A DNA stretch of 5,537 nt from CAZNSX01 sp964575845 (GCA_964575845.1 CAZNSX010000014.1:1-5537); one strand, 5' to 3'; positions 1 to 5,399 are shown, counted from the stretch's first letter. Translations and numbers: made by a program. The notes: generated from the sequence alone by a model not told the origin.

Positions 1-6
1 AATAGC

Positions 7-48
7 GGACAATTCAGATGTTAAGAAGCTAGGACAGTTTAGATGTTA
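7..48. repeat. Two imperfect 17-bp direct repeats at the left edge, possible insertion-sequence end
   Basis: Bases 7-23 and 32-48 are the same 17-mer with two differences (GGACAATTCAGATGTTA and GGACAGTTTAGATGTTA), in phase every 25 bases. Read on the minus strand they become TAACATCTRAAYTGTCC, and a 5'-TG lies just outside at 55-54. Repeated short sequences inside a terminus that begins with TG are typical of IS21-family ends, which would place the element to the left of the window with its boundary near base 55. No transposase is visible, so the identification is a guess. The alternative is a pair of regulator sites upstream of the promoter at 69-97. Confidence 0.35.
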
Positions 49-55
49 CGTAACA
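44..55. promoter_or_regulatory. Perfect 12-bp palindrome TGTTACGTAACA upstream of the binding-protein promoter
   Basis: TGTTACGTAACA is its own reverse complement and ends 13 bases before the -35 hexamer at 69-74, a usual place for an activator site. The same TTACGTAA core occurs in a second perfect palindrome (5400-5413) upstream of the livG promoter, which makes a shared regulator plausible. It also abuts the putative insertion-sequence end, so it could instead belong to that element. I know no regulator with this exact operator. Confidence 0.35.
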
Positions 56-68
56 GTAGGCCAGGCTA

Positions 69-97
69 TTGACATCCGGTAGGAAATATAGTAATAT
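69..97 (+). promoter_or_regulatory. Sigma70-type promoter of the solute-binding protein gene
   Basis: A consensus -35 TTGACA (69-74) is followed after 17 bases by TAATAT (92-97), one mismatch from the TATAAT consensus. Transcription would begin around 103-105, giving a leader of about 235 bases before the start codon at 340. The surroundings are AT-rich compared with the genes. A perfect TATAAT at 137-142 could be a second -10 but lacks a recognisable -35, so it is the weaker candidate. Confidence 0.7.
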
Positions 98-108
98 ACC
101 AAGTATAT
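94..108. promoter_or_regulatory. 15-bp dyad ATATAC-CAA-GTATAT over the -10 and start site, candidate operator
   Basis: Six-base arms are perfectly complementary around a CAA centre. The dyad covers most of the -10 hexamer and the predicted transcription start, the classic position for a repressor. The livG promoter shares only the octamer GGTATATT (5331-5324), which includes its -10 and may be coincidence. AT-rich promoter sequence often yields such dyads by chance, so support is modest. Confidence 0.3.
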
Positions 109-167
109 CAACACAGTACTACCAAAGGCATAATAGTATAATTCCCTCGAGCATAAATGCTTATAAA

Positions 168-279
168 GGCTGCAATCGATTCCGACTCATGATCCTAAAG
201 CGCAACCTAGGTGGGTTGAGGGGGAGAAATTAACCGATGATGCTGAACACCTATTCCCTCCGTCCCAGAAAGGAGGTGG
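168..279 (+). repeat. Leader element copy A, duplicated upstream of livG in inverted orientation
   Basis: This stretch aligns with the reverse complement of 5188-5297 at about 87 of 109 aligned positions with four one-base gaps (counted by hand). The most conserved blocks are the ATCGATT segment near 175-181, CAACC...GGG...GAGG (203-221), AACCGATGATGC.GAACAC (232-250) and CCCAGAAAGGAGGTGG (264-279). A small hairpin can form from CAACC (203-207) and GGTTG (214-218). The most variable part is around 182-187. It lies in the 5' leader of the binding-protein transcript and contains the start and most of a potential upstream ORF. I see no T-box motif, recognised riboswitch core, or hairpin followed by a U-run. 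The function is unknown; the duplication ahead of both transcription units suggests joint control. Confidence 0.8.
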
Positions 280-287
280 TGGGGTAA
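237..287 (+). CDS. Possible 16-residue leader peptide upstream of the binding protein
   Basis: An ATG-ATG start (237 and 240) opens a frame encoding MMLNTYSLRPRKEVVG, ending at TAA 285-287, with a purine-rich GAGGGGGAG (218-226) about ten bases upstream as a possible ribosome site. The counterpart before livG has the same double ATG, the same spacing without indels, and the shared residues MM.NT..L.PRKEV. The RKEV tail arises because AGAAAGGAGGTG is a Shine-Dalgarno sequence read in frame. There is no run of leucine, isoleucine or valine codons of the kind used in classic attenuation. Most differences between the copies change the amino acid, so conservation may be of RNA or DNA rather than peptide. 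The stop is 52 bases before the downstream start codon, so direct coupling to that gene is unlikely. Confidence 0.4.
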   Translation: MMLNTYSLRPRKEVVG

Positions 288-339
288 TAGATAGTCATTC
301 GAGCCTAGAGTCATCGAGAGGTGAAAAAGGAGGAGGTTA

Positions 340-1740
340 ATGTATAAATCTATCAAATGGATATCAGGCATCACACTCATAGCTATGCTGGTGGCCTTGG
401 TTGCTGGTTGTGCTCCCGCGGCCACACCGACTCCGGAGGTGATCGTGGAGACGGTGGAGGTACCGGTGGTGGAGACGGTGGAAGTGCCGGTCGTGGAGAC
501 GGTGGAGGTGCCGGTGGAGGTGGTCGTCACGCCCACGCCGGTGCCCGAGGCCCCTGTCGGTCCGGCCAAGGTGAAGATCGGTGCACTGTATTGCCTCACC
601 GGAGCCCTGGCGGAGTTTGGGGAGGCCTTCAGGCTAACCGGAGACATGGCCAAAGCCCACTTTGCGGAAGCCGGTTTCCCCATCGAGATAGTCGTTGGTG
701 ATACGGAGACCTCCGCCATCCCCGGAGTGGAAGCGGCCCGCACGCTGGTGGATGTGGAGGGGGTTCAGGCCCTCGTGGGAGCGGCGGCCAGCGGCGTCAC
801 CGTTCCCATAGCGGAGTCGGTTTCCATCCCCAGCGAGATCCCCCAGATCTCCTACGCCTCCACTTCCCCTATGCTTACTGTGCTTCCGGGCGATGAGGGG
901 AAGGATTTCCTCTTCCGAACCTGCCCCTCCGATGCCCTCCAGGGGGTGATCCTGGGCAAGATGGCCTGGGATCAGGGCTACAAAACGGCGGCGGTGCTGT
1001 GGGTCAACAACCCCTATGGAGAGGGGCTGATGGAGCAGTTCACGGAGTCCTTCGAGTTCCGAGGGGGGACGGTCCTAGCCTCGGTCCCCCACGATGAGTC
1101 ACCTGCACCCACTTACGTCTCGGAGCTCAAGAAGGTCATGGAAGGTGGGCCTGAGGCATTGGTAGCCCTGTCCTACCCCGGCCACGCCACCGTCTACCTG
1201 AAGGAGTTCTTCGAAGCGGGCTACAATGCGACCACCGATCTGCTCTTCGTTGATGGCACCAAGTCCACGGCGATGCCTCCGGAGATAGGGCCAGAGCTAA
1301 TGGCAGGGTTCTACGGCACCGCCCCTGGCAGCGCGGGGGGAGCTTCCTATGACGCGTTTGTGGCGGAATACATGGCATTCTACGGCGAGCTGCCGCCTCT
1401 GCCCTTCATGACTAACACCTACGATGCCATCGCTGTGATCGCCCTGGCCGCTGCCAAGTGTGAGGCGGATGGCGAGGAGATCACTCCCATCTGCATCCGG
1501 GACAATCTGCGAGAGGTGGCCAACCCGCCCGGAGAGACCATCACCCCTGGGCCGGGGAGCCTGACGAGGGGCGTGGAGCTCATCCAGGCAGGGGAGGACA
1601 TCAACTACGAGGGCGCTGCTGGCGCATGCGACTTCGATGAGCATGGCGACGTGGTAACCCCCATCGAGATCTGGAAGTATGTAGCGGAGCCACCGTACAT
1701 AGTGACGGAGCGCCTGGAGATGACGATCCCCGAGAAGTGA
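340..1740 (+). CDS. Solute-binding lipoprotein of a Liv-type (HAAT) amino acid ABC importer
   Basis: This is the extracytoplasmic receptor that captures the substrate and hands it to the LivHM permease. The 466-residue product begins with a lysine-containing N-region and a hydrophobic core ending in the lipobox LVAGC (residues 20-24), so Cys24 should be lipidated and anchor the protein to the membrane. Residues 25-76 form a low-complexity linker with three VETVEVPV units and TPTP segments. The Peripla_BP_6/Leu-Ile-Val-binding fold runs from about residue 77 (KVKIGALYCLTG) to about 445; GAAASGVTVPIA (147-158) and YASTSPMLT (172-180) lie where this family contacts the ligand's carboxyl and amino groups. 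Cys374 and Cys385 could pair. The ATG is fixed by GGAGGAGG (329-336; the AAGGAGG core ends six bases upstream). It stands alone and converges on livM. Branched-chain amino acids are the default substrate, but this family also binds urea, amides and aromatic acids, so specificity is open. Confidence 0.93.
   Translation: MYKSIKWISGITLIAMLVALVAGCAPAATPTPEVIVETVEVPVVETVEVPVVETVEVPVEVVVTPTPVPEAPVGPAKVKIGALYCLTGALAEFGEAFRLTGDMAKAHFAEAGFPIEIVVGDTETSAIPGVEAARTLVDVEGVQALVGAAASGVTVPIAESVSIPSEIPQISYASTSPMLTVLPGDEGKDFLFRTCPSDALQGVILGKMAWDQGYKTAAVLWVNNPYGEGLMEQFTESFEFRGGTVLASVPHDESPAPTYVSELKKVMEGGPEALVALSYPGHATVYLKEFFEAGYNATTDLLFVDGTKSTAMPPEIGPELMAGFYGTAPGSAGGASYDAFVAEYMAFYGELPPLPFMTNTYDAIAVIALAAAKCEADGEEITPICIRDNLREVANPPGETITPGPGSLTRGVELIQAGEDINYEGAAGACDFDEHGDVVTPIEIWKYVAEPPYIVTERLEMTIPEK
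445..516 (+). repeat. Three tandem 24-bp repeats encoding VETVEVPV in the lipoprotein linker
   Basis: Units at 445-468, 469-492 and 493-516 differ from one another by only one to three bases and encode VETVEVPV at residues 36-43, 44-51 and 52-59; a partial echo (VEVVV) follows. The strong valine/glutamate alternation suggests an extended or beta-prone tether holding the binding domain off the membrane. Near-identical units suggest recent slippage-type expansion. The repeat also keeps an antisense frame open, which is not a gene. Confidence 0.9.
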
Positions 1741-1756
1741 TCCCTGGGCAAAAAAA

Positions 1757-1790
1757 GAGGCCGGCCTCCCATACACAGGAGGCCGGTCTT
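1757..1790. terminator. Bidirectional intrinsic terminator between the convergent transcription units
   Basis: Arms 1757-1769 and 1778-1790 can form a 13-bp stem (two G-U pairs, core CCGGCCTCC/GGAGGCCGG) with an eight-base loop. On the minus strand the stem is followed directly by seven Ts (complement of A 1750-1756), an excellent terminator for livGFHM. On the plus strand the tail TTCTTATTT (1789-1797) is weaker but adequate. The hairpin starts 16 bases after the binding-protein stop and 24 bases after the livM stop, so one structure serves both. Confidence 0.9.
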
Positions 1791-1814
1791 CTTATTTAGC
1801 TGCCTAGTTGCGGT

Positions 1815-2786
1815 CTAAAACCTGGATACCTGCCTCTCCTCGCCTATCATGCCCCTGGGTCTCCTCAGCAGGATGACCACCAGCACGAGGCCGATGAGGA
1901 CGTAGCGGATGAAGGGGGCGCGAGTTTCAAAGCCGGACGGCACCACTTTGCCGATGAAGAAGGTGCTCCAAGACCAGAGAGCCCAAATCAGGAAAGCCCC
2001 CAGGATGGCCCCTTTGTTGTTGCCGGTTCCCCCTGCGGTGAGCATAGTCCAGATGATGAAGGTGCCGAAGAGAGGGGTGAAGACACCGGGCTGGATGGCG
2101 GCCGAGAAATGGGCATAAAGTGCTCCTGCTATCCCCATGATCATCGCCCCCACGACCAGGGATTGGAGCTTGAAGAGGAAGACGTCCTTCCCATCAGCAC
2201 TGGCCATCACCTCATCCTCCCTTACCGCCCGCAGGACCCTCCCCCAGGGGGAGCGAATCCCCCTCTCCAAGGCGATGTAGATCAGCGCCAGGAAGATGAG
2301 GACGATTACCAGATAGATGTAGTTGTAGTATCTGGGTGCAACCAGGTCGTGGAGGGGCTGGGGCAGGCCCACCAGTCCCTCAGGGCCGTTGGCCAGCCAG
2401 GACTCATTGTTGAAGAAGAGCCGGATGGTCTCGGCGATGCCTATGGTGGAAATGGCCAGATAGGCTTCCCTCAACCTGAGGGTGAGGAGTCCTATCAACA
2501 CGGCTAGCAAGCCGGAGAAGATGGCCGCCCCTATCACTCCCACCAAGAAGGGCTGGTTTAAGCCGATCGCCTGATCAACGTAATCGGCGAGCACCCCGGT
2601 AGGCACGGGGGTGGTGATCAGGGCGGAGGCGTAGGCCCCGATAGCGAAGAAGCCGGCTATACCGAAGTTCAAAAGCCCGGTATAGCCCCACTGGACGTTC
2701 AACCCCATGCTGAAGATGGCGTAGATGGCGGCCATGATGGCGAAAGAGGCCAAGAAACTGAGGATCCCTCCGAGTTCTATTCCCAT
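1815..2786 (-). CDS. livM: LivM-type permease subunit of branched-chain amino acid ABC importer
   Basis: One of two inner-membrane subunits forming the substrate channel. The 323-residue protein is strongly hydrophobic with roughly eight to ten membrane segments. Family hallmarks are QWGYTGLLNFGIAGFFAIGAY (residues 32-52, near the N-terminus), ANGPEGLVG (132-140), the cytoplasmic ATPase-coupling (EAA-like) loop SPWGRVLRAVREDE (179-192) continuing to about Lys206, and GGTGNNKGAILGA (252-264). It ends in a basic tail (LLRRPRG, 307-312). The length suits LivM without the long N-terminal extension seen in some homologues. The ATG at 2786 follows AAGGAGG (2802-2796), which lies in the last codons of livH; six bases separate the livH stop from this start, indicating cotranscription and probable translational coupling. 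It is the last gene before the terminator. Confidence 0.93.
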   Translation of the reverse strand: MGIELGGILSFLASFAIMAAIYAIFSMGLNVQWGYTGLLNFGIAGFFAIGAYASALITTPVPTGVLADYVDQAIGLNQPFLVGVIGAAIFSGLLAVLIGLLTLRLREAYLAISTIGIAETIRLFFNNESWLANGPEGLVGLPQPLHDLVAPRYYNYIYLVIVLIFLALIYIALERGIRSPWGRVLRAVREDEVMASADGKDVFLFKLQSLVVGAMIMGIAGALYAHFSAAIQPGVFTPLFGTFIIWTMLTAGGTGNNKGAILGAFLIWALWSWSTFFIGKVVPSGFETRAPFIRYVLIGLVLVVILLRRPRGMIGEERQVSRF

Positions 2787-2792
2787 GATTGT

Positions 2793-3695
2793 CTACCTCC
2801 TTCCGAAAATCCCTTGTGGTCGGACCAGCAGGACGAGCACCATGATCATAAAGGCCACCGCCGGCTTGTAGGTTGGTTTCAACCAAGCCGTGGAGACCTG
2901 CTGAGCGATACCCATAATCAGCCCACCCGCTAGTGCGCCGGTAATGCTCCCCTGGCCCCCCAGGATGATGGCAGCGAAGAGAGGGAGAAGGAAGATCCAA
3001 CCCATCTCCGGGCGAAGCTGAGTCTCGATGCCGTAGAGGACGCCAGCGACTGCAATCAGCGTCCCAGCGATCGCCCAGGCCCACACGATCATCCGCTCCG
3101 TGCCGATACCAGCAACGCGAGCCAGATCGGGGTTGTCCGCTACAGCCCGTAGGGCTTTCCCCGTCTTTGTCCTTGCCAGGAAGAGATAGACTGCAGCCAC
3201 CGCTGCCCAAGCCGCAACCACGATGAATATCTCATCCATCCTGAGTTTGATCCCTAAGGGGAGGAAAAGCATGGGGCGGACACCGCTAAAGTAGAAGTGG
3301 AAGTCAGCTCCCCAGATGATGTAAATCAGGCCGCGGAGGGCGAAGGCTACGCCTACGGAGGCTATGAAACCCACAATGGCTGTAGCCCCCCATTGCCTCA
3401 ATCGCTTGTAAACCCACCGGTCAATCAGGACAGCCAGGCCGATGGATACGAGGATAGCCGGGATAAAGGCCACCAGCAGCCCCCAATTAAAGGAAAAGGG
3501 GCCCACCTTTCCTTGGAGGAACCCTGCTCTAGAGAGCAATGAACTCACCAACAGGGCGATGTATGCTCCCACGGTTATCTGGTCCCCATGGGCGCAGTTA
3601 AACAGGTCGGTAATGCCCCAGATCAGAGTAAGCCCCACACTCCCCAGAGCGATGATGCTGCCTAGAATGATCCCATAAACGATTAACTCAGGCAT
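2793..3695 (-). CDS. livH: LivH-type permease subunit of branched-chain amino acid ABC importer
   Basis: Partner of LivM in the membrane channel. The 300 residues match the usual family length. The N-terminal segment GSIIALGSVGLTLIWGITDLFN (from residue 12) and AHGDQITVGAYIAL (35-48) are the classic LivH start. The ATPase-coupling loop is RTKTGKALRAVADNPDLARVAG (175-196), and the C-terminal half carries ILGGQGSITGALAGG (244-258) and ends VRPQGIFGRR, a typical LivH C-terminus. The ATG at 3695 sits two bases after the livF stop, and its Shine-Dalgarno GGGAGG (3706-3701) is formed by the final livF codons, so translation is very likely coupled. Substrate choice lies mainly with the binding protein, so the exact amino acid cannot be read from this gene. 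Confidence 0.94.
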   Translation of the reverse strand: MPELIVYGIILGSIIALGSVGLTLIWGITDLFNCAHGDQITVGAYIALLVSSLLSRAGFLQGKVGPFSFNWGLLVAFIPAILVSIGLAVLIDRWVYKRLRQWGATAIVGFIASVGVAFALRGLIYIIWGADFHFYFSGVRPMLFLPLGIKLRMDEIFIVVAAWAAVAAVYLFLARTKTGKALRAVADNPDLARVAGIGTERMIVWAWAIAGTLIAVAGVLYGIETQLRPEMGWIFLLPLFAAIILGGQGSITGALAGGLIMGIAQQVSTAWLKPTYKPAVAFMIMVLVLLVRPQGIFGRR

Positions 3696-3697
3696 TT

Positions 3698-4402
3698 TTA
3701 CCTCCCTAAATAGAGCCTTCCTATTTCTTCGTCTTCCGAAATCTCCTGGGCACTCCCCTCTGCTTTCTTCTCTCCCCCCTCCAGGATATAAACCCTATGG
3801 GAGCTCTGCAGAGCCTTGGCGGCGTTCTGCTCCACCAGGAAGACGGTCACCCCTTGCTCATTCAGCTTCTCGATCCGGTCGAAGATGGCGTCCACCAGGA
3901 AGGGGGCAAGGCCCGTGGATGGCTCGTCCAGAAGGAGCAACCGGGGATTCAACATCAGGGCCCGGCCGAGGGCCAGCATCTGCCTCATGCCTCCGCTGAG
4001 TTCCCCCGCTCGGCTCTTCCTGCGGTCGGTCAGGTCGGGGAACAACTCATATATCTCTGCCATCCGAGAGCCGATATCATCCTCCCGGATGAAGGCCCCC
4101 ATCTCCAGGTTCTCCTGGACGGTCAGGGAAGAGAAGATATTATACTCCTGAGGGATATAGGCCATCCCCATTCTCGCCAGCCTCTCCGGAGCGAGGCCGC
4201 TGATGTCCTCTCCTTCATAATATATCCTCCCCTTCCAAGGGCTCAGGACCCCGAAGATGGTTCTCAACAGAGTGGTTTTGCCGGCCCCATTGGGGCCTAG
4301 CATGGAGACAATTTGCCCCTCCTCCACCTCGAGGGAAAGCCCATGCAGAACCTCCATGGCTCCGTATCCTGAGACCACATCTTCCACTTGTAAGATGGTC
4401 AT
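3698..4402 (-). CDS. livF: LivF-type ATP-binding subunit of branched-chain amino acid ABC importer
   Basis: One of two cytoplasmic ATPases that power transport. The 234-residue protein has Walker A GPNGAGKTT (36-44), Q-loop Gln85 (YIPQ), signature LSGGMRQ (135-141), Walker B LLLLDEP (155-161) and a D-loop STGLAP. At the switch position it reads VEQN (190-193), the usual LivF form in place of the canonical histidine, which separates it from LivG. The chosen ATG (4402-4400) overlaps the livG stop as ATGA and is preceded by GGAGGTGGAGGG; a longer in-frame start at 4447 would add 15 residues that do not look like LivF. The four-base overlap implies translational coupling with livG and balanced synthesis of the two ATPases. 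Confidence 0.94.
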   Translation of the reverse strand: MTILQVEDVVSGYGAMEVLHGLSLEVEEGQIVSMLGPNGAGKTTLLRTIFGVLSPWKGRIYYEGEDISGLAPERLARMGMAYIPQEYNIFSSLTVQENLEMGAFIREDDIGSRMAEIYELFPDLTDRRKSRAGELSGGMRQMLALGRALMLNPRLLLLDEPSTGLAPFLVDAIFDRIEKLNEQGVTVFLVEQNAAKALQSSHRVYILEGGEKKAEGSAQEISEDEEIGRLYLGR

Positions 4403-5184
4403 GGCCCTCCACCTCCAAGATATACTTCTAATACCCGCGGGTCGCAACTGACCTCATCAGGGGAGCCCTCGCACAGTTTCTTGCCCCTGTCCATCACGAT
4501 GATGGGGTCGCAGACATCCATCACCAACTCCATCTCGTGTCCGATGAGGAAGACGGTTATCCCTTCCTCGCTCACCAGTTGCCTGATATGCTCCGCCAAC
4601 GTCCGCCTCTCGGAAGGGTTCACCCCCGCCCCCGGCTCGTCGAAGAGGATCAACTCGGGCTCGGCCATCATCGTGCGGGCCAGCTCCAAGAGCCTTTTCT
4701 GACCTCCAGAGAGGTTACCAGCGTATTCGTCCCTTAGGTGGAAAAGTCCGACCGAGCGGAGGGATTCCAAGGCCCTGTCCTTGATTTCACCCTCCTGCTT
4801 CCTTACCGGCCGAGCGAAGAACCAGGTCTTCCATATCCTCTCCCCCTGCTGGTCTGGGGGAACTAACATCAGGTTCTCTAAAACGGTCATGAGCTTGAGC
4901 TCCCTGCTTATCTGGAATGTCCGGCAGAGGCCCTTCTGGAAGGTCTTATGAAGGGGAAGGCCGTCGATCCTCTCCCCTTTGAAGTAGACCTCCCCTGAAT
5001 CCAGTTTATAGAGGCCGGAAATGACGTTGAACAGGGTAGTTTTGCCCGCCCCATTAGGCCCGATGAGGCCGGTGATGCGCTTGGGGGCCACATCGAGGGA
5101 AATCCCATCTACAGCCTTAATGCCTCCGAAGTACTTGCGGACGTCACGTACGGAAAGAATAGGGGAATCGCCGTTACCGTCCAA
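4399..5184 (-). CDS. livG: LivG-type ATP-binding subunit of branched-chain amino acid ABC importer
   Basis: Partner ATPase of LivF, and first gene of the operon. From the TTG at 5184 the product is 261 residues: Walker A GPNGAGKTT (42-50), Q-loop Gln91 (CRTFQ), the LivG-type insertion with R..W...F (116-123), signature LSGGQKRLLELAR (158-170), Walker B LILFDEP (178-184), D-loop GAGVNP (185-190), and switch histidine His216. The residue before His216 is glycine (LIGHEME), where LivG proteins usually have EHDM. TTG is preferred because the perfect AAAGGAGGTGG (5198-5188) stands six bases upstream. The alternative ATG at 5214 lies before that ribosome site, has none of its own, and falls inside the duplicated leader. 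The start overlaps the last 11 bases of a potential upstream ORF. The glycine-rich end (GGGGP) overlaps livF. Confidence 0.93.
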   Translation of the reverse strand: MDGNGDSPILSVRDVRKYFGGIKAVDGISLDVAPKRITGLIGPNGAGKTTLFNVISGLYKLDSGEVYFKGERIDGLPLHKTFQKGLCRTFQISRELKLMTVLENLMLVPPDQQGERIWKTWFFARPVRKQEGEIKDRALESLRSVGLFHLRDEYAGNLSGGQKRLLELARTMMAEPELILFDEPGAGVNPSERRTLAEHIRQLVSEEGITVFLIGHEMELVMDVCDPIIVMDRGKKLCEGSPDEVSCDPRVLEVYLGGGGP

Positions 5185-5230
5185 GGTCCACCTCCTTTCT
5201 GGGGCAGAGAACATGCGTGTTCGGCATCAT
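5174..5230 (-). CDS. Possible 18-residue leader peptide overlapping the livG start
   Basis: ATG-ATG at 5230 and 5227 opens a frame encoding MMPNTHVLCPRKEVDLGR, ending at TAA 5176-5174, with GAGGAGGGAG (5249-5240) upstream as a possible ribosome site. It matches the 16-residue candidate before the binding protein in its double start, length to the Shine-Dalgarno, and residues MM.NT..L.PRKEV. Ribosomes translating it would cross livG's Shine-Dalgarno (5198-5188) and stop 11 bases inside livG in another frame, which could either open the region and couple livG translation or block initiation. It has single leucine, valine and histidine codons but no runs, so classic attenuation is not suggested. 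Whether it is translated cannot be told from one sequence. Confidence 0.45.
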   Translation of the reverse strand: MMPNTHVLCPRKEVDLGR

Positions 5231-5297
5231 CGGTTGATTCTCCCTCCTCACCCCCCTGGGTTGGGTTAAAGATAATGGCCCCTAATCGATGGCAACC
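5188..5297 (-). repeat. Leader element copy B, inverted duplicate of the binding-protein leader
   Basis: Read on the minus strand this is the counterpart of 168-279 (about 80% identity by hand, four single-base gaps). It lies between the livG promoter and start codon and ends exactly with livG's Shine-Dalgarno. Just upstream and overlapping its 5' part, GCCCCT (5306-5301) can pair with AGGGGC (5283-5278) around a 17-base loop; the bases that differ most from copy A fall in this right arm, so that hairpin is not shared. Unlike copy A, the conserved ribosome site here is used directly by a gene, which suggests this is the more original arrangement. Confidence 0.8.
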
Positions 5298-5323
5298 TCC
5301 AGGGGCACCTATGTTTGGCGAAC

Positions 5324-5353
5324 AATATACCACATTTATTCTAACCAAGTCAA
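5324..5353 (-). promoter_or_regulatory. Sigma70-type promoter of the livGFHM operon
   Basis: On the minus strand TTGACT (5353-5348) and TATATT (5329-5324) are separated by 18 bases; each hexamer has one mismatch to consensus. Transcription would start near 5317, giving a leader of about 130 bases before the livG TTG, which contains leader element copy B. This leader is about 100 bases shorter than that of the binding-protein gene. Confidence 0.65.
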
Positions 5354-5399
5354 GTCCCGCTCGGAAAGAGGGATGTTTTCACCAGTTAGCACTTGGCTC

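Noticed and set aside
137..142. Perfect TATAAT as a second promoter for the binding protein
   Set aside because: No recognisable -35 lies 16-18 bases upstream and there is no extended -10 TG; the TTGACA/TAATAT pair at 69-97 is clearly better.
104..339. Transcription attenuator, T-box or known riboswitch in the leader
   Set aside because: There is no stem followed by a U-run, no T-box AGGGUGG..CCGCG motif, and no run of branched-chain codons in the small frame. I cannot match the conserved blocks to a known riboswitch core from memory.
207..743. Minus-strand frame of 178 codons with repeated GTSTVST residues
   Set aside because: It is antisense to the lipoprotein signal and linker repeats; the repetition mirrors the VETVEVPV units. 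Its C-terminal similarity to a plus-strand frame at 5021-5269 is only the inverted leader duplication seen in antisense.
2109..2507. Plus-strand frame of 132 codons inside livM
   Set aside because: It is antisense to conserved LivM motifs, with no ribosome site, and composition typical of a shadow frame.
2575..3210. Minus-strand frame of 211 codons across the livH/livM boundary
   Set aside because: It is a shifted frame over two clear permease genes, rich in Gly/Arg/Ser/Pro as expected for an out-of-frame read, with no domain or ribosome site.
4403..4447. N-terminal extension of LivF starting at 4447
   Set aside because: The added residues (MRPAGIRSISWRWRA) do not resemble LivF, while ATG 4402 has the standard ATGA overlap and a ribosome site.
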